Shown here: piece by piece, positions 1-11,533 of the stretch
Position numbering within the stretch: the stretch's first letter is position 1
Layout: each line of letters starts with the position of its first letter
Assembly (NCBI GenBank): GCA_008638375.1
Contig: CM018043.1
Span: forward strand, 59,153,510-59,217,509
Source of the DNA: Nyssa sinensis
Lineage: Eukaryota; Streptophyta; Magnoliopsida; Cornales; Nyssaceae
Direction: 5' to 3'
DNA length: 64,000 nt
Made by a program: the position numbers and the translations under genes
The notes under the pieces: model-generated
Databases searched by the model: none
Told to the model about the DNA's origin: nothing
The model's input: only the letters and a program-made list of their open reading frames with translations

Positions 1-3000
1 TGCCATTGCTGAGTTAGGTAAACCAAATACATGTCTTCTTTTCTCTTCCTCACAATGGGTCATTGATTCTGGTGCTACAGATCATATGACAGGTAATCCT
101 AGTCTTTTCTCCACTTTTCAGTCCCACACATCTCCCTCTAATGTTACTTTAGCAGATGGTTCCACTTCTTCTGTGCTTGGGTCTGGTACTGTTAGTCCAA
201 CCCCATTGATTTCGATGTCTTCTGTATTGAGTCTACCACGATTTTCTTTTAATTTAATGTCTGTAAGTAAACTTACTCGTACCCTGAATTGTTGCATCTC
301 ATTTTTTCCTGATCATTGTCTTTTTCAGGATCTTTGACGAAGAAGATTATTGGTAAAGGATATGAATCAGGTGGTCTCTACATTCTGGATACCCAAGTGC
401 CTAGGCCCATTGCATGTTCCAGTGTCGTAACTCCGTTTGAAGCACATTGTCGGTTGGGACATCCTTCTTTGCCTCTATTGAAGAAATTATGTCCTCAGTT
501 TCATAATGTATCTTCCTTAGATTGTGAGTCGTGTCAGTTTGCAAAACATCATCGTTTGCCTTCAGTTCCTCGAGTCAATAAAAGGGCTAGTTTTCCCTTT
601 GAGATAGTCCATTCAGATGTTTGGGGTCCGTGTCCTGTTGTGTCCACTACTGGATTTCGATATTTTGTTACTTTTGTTGATTTTTCTCGTGTGACTTGGC
701 TCTATTTAATGAAAATCGTTTTGAATTATTTCCCCATTTTAGTGCCTTTTGTGCTGAAATTAAAACACAGTTTAATGTTTCTGTGCATACATTACGGAGT
801 GATAATGCCAAAGAATATTTTTCCGATTCCTTTCAGATCTACATGATTCAAAATGGCATTCTTCACCAATCCTCTTGTGTTGACACACCATCTCAGAACG
901 ATGTGGCAGAGCGAAAAAATAGACATCTTCTTGAGACAGCCAGGGCCCTCTTATTCCAAATGCACGTTCCTAAACAATTTTAGGCTGATGCAGTTTCCAC
1001 AACCTGTTTTTTGATTAATCGCATGCCTTCCTATGTTCTTAATGGTGAGATCCCTTACAATGTCCTTTTTCCTACTAAACCCTTGTTTCCTATTGCACCC
1101 CGGATATTTGGTAGTACTTGTTTCGCTAGTGATGTTCGTCCCCAGGTCACTAAATTGGATCCCAAGTCTTTAAAATGTGTTTTTCTGGGTTACTCTTGTC
1201 TACAAAAGGGGTATCGGTGCTGCTGTCCTAGCCTTCACTGGTATCTTGTGTCTACTGATGTTACCTTTCTCGAACATATTCCTTTTTTCCTGCTGCTTCT
1301 ACTTCTTCGAGTCAGGGGGAGGATGATGATCTGTTGGTTTATACTATCACCTCTCCGCCCCCCGCTGTAGCTCCTCCCCCTATTACCCTACCACCACCAC
1401 CACCATCCCCACCACCACCTCCTATTCGCTATGTTTATTCCCGACGACGAGACCCAACTGCTCCATGTCCAGCATCTGTTTCTTCTTTGCCATCGGATCC
1501 AGTGGCTGGTGATCTTGATCTTCCCATTGCCCTTCGCAAAGGTATGCGTCAGTGCACTTATCCTATTTCATCGTTTGTTTCTTATGCTAACTTGTCTTCT
1601 TCGTGTTCTTTTGTTGCTTCCCTTGATTCTGTGTCTCTTCCCAAAACTGTCCATGATGCCTTGTCCCATCCCGGATGGCGTGATGCTATTATCGAAGAGA
1701 TGAATGCTTTAGATGCTAATTATACTTGGGATTTAGTGCCTTTACCTGCAGTCAAGAAAGCTATTGGCTGTAAATGGGTGTTTGCTGTCAAATTCAATTC
1801 CGATGGTTCCGTGGCTCGCCTTAAAGCCCGTCTTGTGGCTAAAGGCTATGCTCAGACTTATGGTGTGGATTATTCTGATACTTTCTCCTCTGTTGCTAAG
1901 TTGACCTCGGTTCTTTTAATTATTTCTCTGGCAGCTACTAATGATTGGCCTTTACATCAGTTAGACATAAAAAATGCGTTTTTACATGGTGATTTCCAGG
2001 AGGAAGTGTATATGGAGCAACCACTTGGATTTGTTGCTCAGGGGGAGTGTGGGCGAGTTTGTCATCTTCGTAAGTCCCTATATGGTTTGAAACAGAGTCC
2101 TCGTGCTTGGTTTGGAAAATTTAGTCAGGCAGTGGAGAAGTTTGGAATGAATAAGAGTAAGTCTGACCACTCAGTTTTCTATAAGCATTCTACATCTGGC
2201 CTCATTCTCCTTGTTGTGTATGTGGATGATATTGTCATAACTGGAAGTGATACTGTGGGAATTTCATCTTTGAAGTCCTTTCTTCATAGCCAGTTTCACA
2301 CGAAAGATTTAGGGGTGTTGAAGTATTTCTTGGGAATTGAGGTGACGAGAAGCAAGAAAGGCATTGTCCTATCCTAGAGGAAATATGTGCTTGACCTATT
2401 AACTGAGACTGGAAAGTTGGGGGCTAAGCCGTGCAGCGCTCCAATGCTTCCCAACCTACAACTCACGAAAGATGGAGACTTATTTGAAGATATTGAAAAA
2501 TACAGGAGACTGGTTGGAAAGTTGAACTATCTTATAGTGACACGTCCTGATATTGCATACTCTGTTAGTATTGTCAGTTAATTCATGTCCTCCCCAACAG
2601 TTCACCATTGGGCAGCGTTGGAACAGATCTTGTGTTACTTAAAGGGAGCTCTTGGACTAGGGTTATTATACAAGAATCATGGACATACTCACATCGAATG
2701 TTTTTCAGATGCAGATTGGGCAGGTTCCAAGATTGACCGCAGATCCACTACCGGATACTGTGTTTTTGTTGGAGGAAATTTGATTTCATGGAAGAGTAAG
2801 AAACAAAATGTTGTGTCCTGATCCAGTGCAGAATCAGAATATAGAGCTATGGCACAATCTGTATGTGAGATAATGTGGATATATCAACTCTTAATTGAGG
2901 TTGGTCTTAAAGCTTCAATACCAGCACCATATTGCTTCCAATCATGTGTTTCATGAACGGACTAAGCATATTGAAATTGACTGTCATTTTATTCGTGAAA

Positions 3001-3143
3001 AGTTGCAGCAAAATTTGATCTCTACAGGATATGTGAAAACTAGAGAACAGTTAGGAGATATCTTCACAAAGGCTCTCAATGGGGCTCGAGTCGATTATAT
3101 TTGCAACAAGCTGGGCCTGATTAATATCTATGCTCCAGCTTGA
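1..3143 (+). pseudogene. Copia pol polyprotein, interrupted by frameshifts and stops
   Basis: Visible domains: protease motif DSGATDHM from about 65; GAG-pre-integrase and HHCC zinc region about 430-560 (RLGHPS, then CESCQFAKHH); integrase core with aspartates at HSDVWGP (about 617) and RSDNAKEY (about 803) and a glutamate at DVAERKN (about 908); reverse transcriptase about 1650-2370, with KARLVAKGYAQ, LDIKNAFLHGD and the catalytic YVDDIVITG at about 2219-2245; RNase H about 2690-3140, with SDADWAGS and TKHIEIDCHFIRE. Breaks: the reading frame changes near 330, 700-840, 1300 and 2890, and in-frame stops lie at 981, 2375, 2579 and 2819. The linker before RT (1375-1425) is a proline run coded by CCA/CCT repeats. 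It cannot produce a full polyprotein. Confidence 0.93.
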
Positions 3144-3150
3144 GGGGGAG

Positions 3151-3340
3151 TGTTATAGAATATACATGTATACATAGGATTATTCTAGAATATACAGCTT
3201 GTAAGATTGACTGTATAGGCTCAATTATAGGGATTTCTAATTAGTCTACTTTCCTAGTTTAGTCTCTCTATTTGTGTATAAATACACTTGTATCTTTGAA
3301 TGAGAAATATAGAGAATTATTTTCTTTCTTGGTTTCAGTG
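3151..3340 (+). repeat. 3' LTR of the Copia element (end approximate)
   Basis: It starts with TG directly after the polypurine tract, as an LTR should. A TATA-like TGTATAAATACA lies near 3275-3287, suiting a transcription start in the LTR. The 3' edge is uncertain: a CA end is possible at 3337 or 3349, and the 5' LTR needed to fix it is outside the window. At about 190 bp this is a short LTR for Copia but within the known range. Confidence 0.6.
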
Positions 3341-3373
3341 ATAATTACAATAAGTATAGGCTCAAACCCCATA

Positions 3374-3414
3374 GGACAACTCCCTTAAAGGCTCGACTCC
3401 CAAGGGAGTTATCC
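3374..3414. repeat. Short hairpin next to the Copia LTR
   Basis: Two 13-base arms, GGACAACTCCCTT (3374-3386) and AAGGGAGTTATCC (3402-3414), are complementary with one mismatch around a 15-base loop. It could be an intergenic hairpin or the remnant of a small inverted-repeat element. No function is assigned. Confidence 0.5.
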
Positions 3415-3447
3415 TTTGGTGGATCTTGGACGCACATGCCCCTCAAC

Positions 3448-4422
3448 CAATGTTTTAAAAATTGGATCGGACCAGTTAAACCTTGGAACGGTCCAAGTTC
3501 CAATCCAATTAAAACCCCGAAATCACTTTTATTTAAAAACCGTTAGATTTTAAGAGAACCGGAAAACCCGAAGGTTCAACTGAATCTCTAATGACTGAAA
3601 ACAACCGTCCGGTTCACAAAACCAAAGTTAAACCACGGGTCCACAATAAAAAAAAATTTAATTTAAACTCTTTACTTTTCAAAACTTTATTTACCAAAGC
3701 ATGCTTTAAGTCACATACAGAAAGCACGTGGTGGATTTCATCTCCTAATGCATTTAATGCTTTAGGGCTGTAGTTCTTTTATATAGTTTCAATTCATATG
3801 CCTTCCACTTCTTCTCGATGTGGGACAATGAGATAAGGAATCAATTTTAAACAAACTTTGTACTTTTATTAGCACACAATTTTTATACTTTGTCTTCTAT
3901 TCGACGTGGGACGTTTTAGAAAACATTAATACTAGCTTGTTTTAAAATGATAGATCCATGTGATTTTAGTAAAATTCAACAGTTCTGAAAACTTAATATA
4001 ATAGAGATGAAAAAATTAAATTTTACTTGTGACTTAAAATTGGTTAGTTATTGTCATGAGTTTGAGATCATATAATAAAGAGAATGCATTCTTTATATTA
4101 AAACTAGTTTTTTAAAATCTTTTAGATCATATTTTTATTTTTAAAATTTTGCTTAATACAATGTTTATAACATTATTATATTAATTTGAATATTGTTATG
4201 TTGTAAATATTGTTAGATTTAGTAAGGTGATAAAAAAATTCTACATAACTTTCAATTTTTTATTTTTTCATATTTTTAATAGTTTTATATTGTTGTTCAA
4301 ATTAATAATAAATACATTTATGACGTCATAGTTCAATTTGGGTTGACTCGACAGTTAAACCAGTGACTTGTGACCGGGTCATTTTTTCGGTTCTTGGAAC
4401 GATTTGGTTTTCAAAACATTTG
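3448..4422. mobile_element. Non-autonomous hAT-like DNA transposon (975 bp) with 8-bp TSD
   Basis: The element is flanked on both sides by CCCTCAAC (3440-3447 and 4423-4430), an exact 8-bp target-site duplication as made by hAT transposases. Its ends are imperfect inverted repeats: the left starts CAATGTTTTAAAA and the complement of the right end starts CAAATGTTTTGAAAA. The subterminal parts carry related CAGTTAAACC and TTGGAAC words in opposite orientation. No transposase reading frame is present; a 60-codon open frame inside has no recognisable domain. It needs an autonomous hAT elsewhere to move. Confidence 0.75.
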
Positions 4423-4440
4423 CCCTCAACACATGCAAGG

Positions 4441-4960
4441 TTAAGTCATGAATGCGACACGACATGTACAACACGGATACAAAATTTATATAAAAAGTAG
4501 GACACAGATACGTAAAGATACGTTAAATATGTGTATATATATATATATTATATGATTATATAATAAAAATCTCACATTATTTCAATTAAAATTAGCATAA
4601 AAATACATAAATAAAAAAAATATTATTAAAATATTAAAATAATAAATTCATTAAGTATAAATTTAAAAACTTTTTCATTTAATTATCATCTAATATTCAA
4701 GTTTCAAAACAAATTTACTAACTATTACATAGAGTATATATTTATTAACTACTACATAAAACATATATATATAACACCAAAACACAACACATAAGAGGGG
4801 AAAAAAAGTGTACTAACATGTCTGGAACGTTTTTGAAATTTGAAAAAAATTAAAAAATTGGATACTCTTTTTTCACGTGTCTAACACGTGTCCTCAGTAT
4901 CGGTGTTCGATACGGACGCGTGAGCCAAAATAGAGTGTCTATGCTTCATAGACTATAGGG
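4441..4960. repeat. Dispersed repeat rich in GACACG/CACGTGTC words
   Basis: The two ends are loosely inverted: GCGACACGACATG near 4452 and CACGTGTC words near 4875-4895. The block finishes with AGTGTCTATGCTTCATAG (4936-4953). The same words (GACACGG, then AGTGTCTATGCTTCATTGG) recur at about 35912-36022, so this is a dispersed family with two members in the window. It is probably a small non-autonomous DNA element. No target duplication was confirmed. Confidence 0.45.
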
Positions 4961-4965
4961 ACTTA

Positions 4966-5682
4966 GTAATATTGTAATAAAAAGATAAAATAAACCATAT
5001 TCCTATTTAGTTACAACTTAAGAGTATTATAATATAAAAAAAGACTTACATATTTCAATCCTTTAGTAAGTCGAATAAACCTAACAAAAGAAAGGAAGGG
5101 AGAAGCAACTAGGGTTAAAGGAAGAACAAGAACAAGAACAAGAAAAATATAAGATTTATCTCTAATTTATATATATATATATATATTTCATAGTCAACAA
5201 GATTCCCATTAGATATTTTTCTGATACTCTAAACTGTAGAAAAAAAATTAAAATAAAGAGGGGTTAATCTGTGAAGTGATAGACGGGTTGGGCAATGGAT
5301 ATGTGAGAGTGTGCGTGCAATTAGTGAGTGGAGTATGTTTGTTGACGCGTGCGTGAGTCCATAGTGTAGGTTCTTTGTGTGTACTCGTGTGTTAATGGTG
5401 CTTTGTGTATTTTTTGTGTGATCTGATAGGTGTGAGTAGGATGTGTCTTGGGTTTTGTGTGTGCCTTGTATTATGTGTGGTAATGTGTGTGTTTGTGTCA
5501 GGTGATGGGTTAGTTTTAGGTGGAAAAAGAGAGATAAAAAGAAAGAAAGAAGGATAAATTGACGCGAGTGTGTGTGTGTACTAATAATGTGTGGTGTGTT
5601 GGTATCATCTGATGGGTAGGAAAGAAAAAAAAAACAATGCAAAAGTCAATGCACATTGGAATATAGTGTGTACCTGAGTACT

Positions 5683-5717
<35 letters not shown>

Positions 5718-5799
5718 TGCATGAGGCAATTATATATATGTGTAAAATCTTATATATGTAGGGTGTAGGATGAGACTTGAAATTTTTATTTGGGATTTA
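4966..5799. other. AT- and GT-rich intergenic stretch, no gene seen
   Basis: It contains AT microsatellites near 5170-5187 and 5685-5713, an AAGAAC run near 5125-5145, and a TGTG-rich block at 5290-5600. Reading frames on the minus strand of the TGTG block are translations of simple repeats (His/Thr-rich) and are not called genes. Confidence 0.7.
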
Positions 5800-6968
5800 T
5801 CTTAACTTAAGGGATTTAATTCCAAGACTTATCAATACTATATTTTAATCAATTTTGTTATGTGATTATTAGGACTGTGAGAGGAATGTATTAAGATATT
5901 TTGGATTTTGGTTTGGGCTCTTGAGGTAAAAGACTTTCCGCCTTGCTAGTTGTTTTATTAAAAAAAATTATTTATGAAGCTTAAAATTATTTATTTTCAA
6001 GCATGTGAAAATAAATCTAAAATGATTTTCTGATCTAAAACTCTTTGAATAATTATTTCTCTTTTTTTACTTGTTTTGAATTTAAAAATTGGATCAACAT
6101 GCAACCTTATTAAATATGACTTTTTGGTAATTGTTGGAACAAACAATTGTTGATGAATTATAAATTTTAAATCAGATTTAATTGTGAATCTCAAATGATA
6201 AAATGTATATTTGAATTTGACTCTCAGTCTGACTATCTCTTGGAGCCTGCCAATAGGGATATATGCTAGCATTTTGGACCCTACCAGTAGAGGCATATAT
6301 TGACACTTTCATAGTTTCAGAACTGTTTATTGAACAGCTTAGGCCTTGTCCCAAGAGTCAGGACTAATTATGGTCGTAGTCTTGTTGACCAGTTGAGAAA
6401 TATTTAATTGCATTTTATGTTGAATTGCAAGATTATTTGGAATCATATGAGAATTGTTTGAAATTTTGAAATATTTATTATTTAGAGCTTGTTTCGTAAA
6501 ATGTTTTTATAGCATGCTTGATCCGACTAGTTAAGGATTGTGGTTACTTACTGAGCTGTCAAGCTTACCCTAGTTTTTTTCCCTTTCAGATTTTGGAGGT
6601 CACTAGCAAGGATGAGCTTCTTAGCCTAATGGAGCATAGTAGGAAGATAAAGAGAGAACTAGTGATTGAATGAAATTTGAATTCCATTTAGATTTGGTTA
6701 AGAAATTTTCTTTGTGAGACCTTTTGTCTATTTTTGTATTGAATATTGGATATTGTTATTAATGGCTTAATACTTTACTTCATTGGATTATAAATAAGAA
6801 GATGATTTTGTTTGTGCTGATTTTAAATCACTACTTATTATTGGGATGTGGTTTTAGATAAGTGGTAAAATAATTAGATATTGAAGCCTTGAATGTTTAT
6901 AGGGATGTGCCTATAGATGAGCGGCGGTTCTCATGCTTTGACTCGTACATTCGGGTTTGGGGTGTGAC
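5800..6968 (+). repeat. LTR-like sequence of Ty3/gypsy type (fragment)
   Basis: The right end, TTTGGGGTGTGACA (6956-6968), matches the common 3' end of long plant gypsy LTRs, and the upstream part has the style of such LTRs: TTACTGAGCTGTCAAGC near 6550, then a TTTCAG-like word. An internal pair of related segments, GGAGCCTGCCAATAGGG (6242) and GGACCCTACCAGTAGAGG (6275), forms a short tandem repeat. The 21840-21878 sequence ends the same way. The left edge is not defined and no PBS or coding part is attached, so a solo or truncated LTR is inferred. Confidence 0.4.
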
Positions 6969-6969
6969 A

Positions 6970-7769
6970 CCACCTTTTGGTGGTAATACACCTATGTCTC
7001 AAATTTTAAAATTTTGAGAGGACCACTACTAGATGGCAATTGGTTGCCAGGAATTATGAACAAAAGAAAGTAGATAACTTAAGAAAACTAAGAAAAGGAA
7101 AAAGCAAAGTAAAAATAGAAAATGACTACCAGAAGTAGGGGATGCCCCATCTACCCAATCAAATACTTCTGTTAATGTATTGAGAGAGTGTGTTCTGCTG
7201 TAGTGAATAAGTTAATAACCAAAACCTAACGAAAAGTTAGAAAGCTGATCAGCAACCAGATTGCAAAGCCTGAAGGAATGTCTAAAACAATGGCTGGGAA
7301 AAGAACAGGAAATCACTGAAAGCAGTAGCAAGATCCCAAAAGGAAAGAATGAAATAATGTAAGATCATTCAAAACCACCAAAAGACTAAAACTGCGTTCC
7401 AAACATGAAATGAAAAACACAAATTAGGATGACAAAATAACACTAACTATACAGCCTTCAGTTCAACTTCAGAATTTGTTCAATGATCTAATTTCTCAAC
7501 AGTTCAATATTGAGTTCCCTATGAAATTTGTTTAGATTCAATCCACAGTAATTTCACCCAGGAAAAAAATTACAGATGCAATCAGTTTTGAGTTTAACCC
7601 ATCCTGCTTCTAGCATTCTCAAAGGAGTTTATCTATCAAAGTCCAGTTCTTTCTTGGTTTAATATCTACAAAATTAACTTTTAGAATGCCAATTTAGTGT
7701 CAAAAACTACAAGCCAACAAGAGTCAGTCATCATTGTGGAATAATATTTACGTGTATGAAGCAAGTCAA
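6970..7769. other. Intergenic or gene-flanking sequence, nothing recognised
   Basis: AT-rich single-copy-looking sequence lies downstream of the thioesterase exons. I looked on the minus strand for the missing thioesterase exons and saw none: no second hotdog motif and no conserved C-terminal text. Confidence 0.6.
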
Positions 7770-8400
7770 ACTGGAATAAAATGACATACGGAGCATCCAA
7801 TTTTCAAACACCCCTACACCACTGGCCTTGCATATTAACTAACAGTTTAGATATGAGATAACAAACCAAGATAACCACCAATTCACGCACTAGTTTGATG
7901 TCTTGAGATACAAAATCGTATTATGAAAACCAACTTGGACCTTGTTCTAAAATGGGGAACATCCAATTTTCACACATCCTCACCCTTCTGGCCCTGCATA
8001 TTAACAGTTTAGACATGACCTAGCTAAACAAGATAACTACCAATTCACCCACTAGTTTGATGTCTTGAGATACAAACTTCGTATTATGACAACCAACTTG
8101 GACCTTGTGCTAAAATGACATATGGAACATCCAATTTTCAAACATCCTCACCCCTCTGGCCTTGAATATTAACTAACAGTTCAGAAAACTAACATAGATA
8201 AATAATAATTCAGAAACTTGGACCTTGTTCTAAAATGACATTTGGACCATCCAATTTTCAAACATCCTCACCCCTCTGGCCTTGCATATTAGCTAACAGT
8301 TCAGATAACTAACATAGATAAATAACGAGTCAGGCACTAGTTTGACTTCCTGAGATTGGAACTGGTATTATGACAACAACCAACTTGGACCTTGTTCTGT
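7770..8400. repeat. Four imperfect tandem copies, 120-180 bp each
   Basis: Four copies start near 7787, 7951, 8117 and 8242. Each contains a CATCCAATTTTCAAACA word, a CCCTCTGGCCTTGCATATTA word and CAACTTGGACCTTGTTCT. The third copy is internally shortened. The array lies just 3' of the visible thioesterase exons, in what is either its next intron or its 3' flank. No coding capacity is seen. Confidence 0.85.
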
Positions 8401-8754
8401 GTCCTACAATAGGCAACTCTCCTCAACACGTGTAAATACCAGTGACACTTGTATCATATAATTTAATCATATCCACATATTCTGCCAATACCTCGCCCTA
8501 AACTCTACCCAACACTATTAGAGGGCGAGGGAGATTTTGATATCTGAAGAAAAAAGAATGAAGGTCTTGGTATGAGCTCACATCCAAGTTCTAAAGAAGC
8601 TGGTTACTTGAGGAATTGAATCGGAAAGCATGATATAAAGTTCAGTTTCTATGTCATTACATCCGAAGTGAGATTAAAAATCTGAAGGCAACTGGAAGAT
8701 CAAATTCTAAAATTGAACAAGGAAAAATAGTAATAATATATTTTACAGGAGTAC

Positions 8755-10595
8755 CTTCTGCTGGACTGAATCACTTCCAGTCGAATCTCCATGGATGACC
8801 TCCCAACCCATCTAACAGCACCAACTATTTTCAAATCAGTATCAACATGGATTGGTTTCTTGAGAACCATCTTGTCCACAGAAGCAGTGACTAATAATAG
8901 GGGTCGTGTTGTGCTATCAGCATTTGAACAGTGCTGGTTCACAAAGGTTAAAACAAATCAAATATGGGTGATATACTTGGAGGATATTTTTAATTACATA
9001 AACAGAGAGCCTGCCAAGGTATAGTTGAGTTAGGGCAGAAGAATAAACTAAATAAGCTTCCTCCAGAGCCTTAAAGATCAAAATAATTCTATCATATGGA
9101 ATATAATTATGACAATGGTCACATTCCAGGAATTTGGCAATTAAGTAGGGCCTGGGAATACAAGCTGGTAAAACAAAACCATCTGCATATTAGCACTGAA
9201 GAGGGCAAGAGGGACAGACATCTCTCAGTCACTCGTCTCTCTCCTACTTTTCTCTTGTTTAATGAACCACTTTGTGTTGTAATCTAGTTTGGAATTAAGC
9301 AACATTCACAGATTTCAAATCAGAAATATATAATCTAGTTTGGAATTAAGCAACAATGACAAATTTCAAATCAGAAATATATTACAAACAGTATATAAAA
9401 ATGAAGACTTGTATAAAACTGCATCATTAGAAACTTTAACAATGCTCACAATAGTCTAGCTTAAACAAGCCAAACTCAGGATTCAGGATAAAGAACAACC
9501 AATTCAAGCAGATTACGAAACCATGCAAAGTCAGTGAAAACATTTCATAAAATGTACAGTGCAAATTAGATTACGAAATGGACTAGAGTTTCAAAAGCTT
9601 TTCTTATAGGGATAGTTCCAAAAGCCAGCAATACCTTGAAGGATATGGTTCCTGCAAGAGCATCAAGGTCTTCAAGCAATTTCCCCATTCTGATCTCATT
9701 CCAGGGGTTCCTGTACTGCTCTCTAAGTATATAATCAGATGAGAATTTATAGAGAATGCTAGTCCGGCTCTGCGATGGAGTCTTAGCGATCAATTCAGTC
9801 TGTGCAGGGGCATCAGGGAGGAACATTGGAAAGTCTCTCAAAAATGCTCGATCTCGCTTCCCATAGAGCATTTGTTACCGGTGAATGGTACATTCCGGGC
9901 CATAAACTAATCGGCTTTCTGATCGAAGAGCCTGCATCTATTGGCTGAGAGATCTCAGACGGGGAACTTACAGTGGAAACAACAGGGATTATATTGGAAG
10001 GGGAGGAATTAGATTCTACAGAATCCAACGATTTGGAGAATGGATCTGGTGTATTAGCTGAAAATAACCTGGTATGAGTAAATTTGGGTAGGATAGGATC
10101 ATAAAAGGTAGTTTTGATGATGGGTTTTGATTCCTTAACTGAATCGAGCAAGTGGGTACTGGTAGTTCCGTTGATTTGGCGTTTTACAGAATAGATATTA
10201 GCATTGAAGTTGGTTTTGATGGTGGGTTTTGAAGCGTTTGATGAATCAAGAAAGCGAGTATTGCCAGATTCAATGTCTTGGGGGTTTGGTGAATGGATTA
10301 TATCACAAAATGTGGTTCTGAGAATGGGTTTTGTTTGTTTTGGTGAATTTGACAAATGGGTATTGCTGGGTTTATTTTTTGAGGGATTAAGAGTAGAAGA
10401 AGAAGAAGAGAGGGTTTGGGCATGAGCAAGGTGGGGTTGTGGTGGTGTTTGTGTTGGGACTGAATCCAGAGTGCGAAATTGAGAAACGTGTGCAAGAAGT
10501 GATGATGAATTGGGATTGGATTTTCGGCTGTTGAAAGCAATGGAAGAGGTTGATTTGAAAAAATGATGAGAAATAGGTGTTCTTGTTGGTTTCAT
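8755..10595 (-). pseudogene. ACOT9-like acyl-CoA thioesterase, 5' two exons, frameshifted and incomplete
   Basis: Members of this family hydrolyse acyl-CoA to fatty acid and CoA, using two hotdog domains, in plastids or mitochondria. Exon 1 runs 10595 to 9635 (donor GTATTG). Exon 2 runs 8933 (acceptor CAG) to 8755 (donor GTACTC). The exon 1-2 junction is in phase 0. Conserved text: WPGMYHSPVTNALWEARS, SDYILREQYRNPWNEIR, GKLLEDLDALAGTISFK, then RPLLLVTASVDKMVLKKP. The first 225 residues are Ser/Thr/Asn-rich and could hold an organelle transit peptide. Three related segments (about residues 88-101, 122-134 and 156-168) repeat a KPI-x-KTTF pattern. Odd: one extra base near 9816-9818 (GGG run) shifts the frame just before DAPAQTEL. 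The exons for the second hotdog domain are not found between 8755 and 3150. It is either a pseudogene, or a sequence error plus a gene continuing beyond a large insertion. Confidence 0.82.
9281..9382. repeat. 51-bp tandem duplication in thioesterase intron 1
   Basis: Two adjacent copies begin with TAATCTAGTTTGGAATTAAG, at about 9281 and 9332. They differ at a few bases near the middle (CATTCACAGA against CAATGACAAA). The duplication lies inside the intron between the two recognised exons. Confidence 0.8.
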
Positions 10596-10599
10596 GGTT

Positions 10600-11533
10600 G
10601 AAGAGAAGGTTATGAAGAAGTTCTGGTTCGCTTCGGTACCATGAGACTGAAGCTGAAGGCGTCACATGAGGCCAGCCTGCCCAGGAGAGCTGCTAGTCTG
10701 CTTTGCTTGGCTGAGGCTTCCACTGCACTGCATGCGGGAGGAGGTTATTTGACTGAAGAATCTTTGAGGTATCACGCGCATCTTAGGCGCGTTAGAATAT
10801 TCAATTCTTGGGGTCCACAAACAAAATGTGGATTTTCTCGTGGTTGTACCCAGCCGCCATGTCTGAAAATTAAAAACATAGTTAAATTATATTAATTTTT
10901 TTTAGATTTTTAATTATTATATTAATTTTTTTAATATTTCAAAATTACATATCTATTTTATTTTATCTGAAAATATATAAATATCTTATTTTAATTAATT
11001 TTTTTTTAAAATGATAAAACTACCACTTTCAACTTTTATTTTCAATTTTTTAATTTTAACCATTTTTTAATTTTCCAAATAAATATGGATTAAAATATTA
11101 AATTATTTTTATTTATTTACCTTTAATTTATTTTTATATAAAATAAAGAATTTTAAAAACAATTAAAAAAAATTGGTCAATATGAGAAAATACAAAAAAT
11201 AAAATAAAATAAAAGAAACAATTTTGTCATTTTGATTAAAAAAAACTAACTGAAGGGAAGTATTTGTATATTATCAGATAAAATTAGAGAAATTAATGTA
11301 ATTTCAAAAATCTTAATAGAGATCAATATAATTATCAGAAACTTCAAAGGAGGTCAGTGTAATTATCAATAATCTTAAGAGAAGTCAATGTAATTTACCT
11401 TAAAAACATTTGATCAATCTCTTCATGTAGCTTAGCCTAAATTTAAGAGATAATTGATTGTGAGTACAGGTTATGGACACAATTAGAGCGTGAAGACATG
11501 CTCCACAGTTTTTGGTTATAAGTTAAGTGATTA
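10600..11533. other. 5' flank of thioesterase locus; AT-rich with 30-bp tandem units
   Basis: 10600-10860 would hold the 5' UTR and promoter of the minus-strand thioesterase. No TATA position could be fixed. 10870-11270 is AT-rich filler. At about 11285-11400 a roughly 30-base unit of the form GAGGTCAATGTAATTATCA occurs about four times with divergence. No gene is called. Confidence 0.55.

Larger units (their letters stand above)
1..3340 (+). mobile_element. Ty1/copia LTR retrotransposon, 5' end outside window, decayed
   Basis: The stretch reads, in Copia order, aspartic protease, integrase, reverse transcriptase and RNase H. It is followed by a purine tract (3142-3150, TGAGGGGGAG context) and a sequence beginning TGTTATAG that fits the start of a 3' LTR. 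The gag region and 5' LTR lie to the left of the window. The order PR-INT-RT-RH is diagnostic of Copia (Pseudoviridae-type) elements; gypsy elements place INT last. The copy is old: several frame changes and in-frame stops break the polyprotein. The lineage within Copia was not determined. Confidence 0.93.

Noticed and set aside
5229..5642. 137-codon minus-strand open frame
   Set aside because: It is the translation of a TGTG/CACA-rich simple-repeat region (His, Thr, Ser, Leu runs), with no domain and no splice context.
10641..10895. 84-codon plus-strand open frame upstream of the thioesterase
   Set aside because: It overlaps the expected 5' UTR and promoter of the minus-strand gene and has no recognisable motif.
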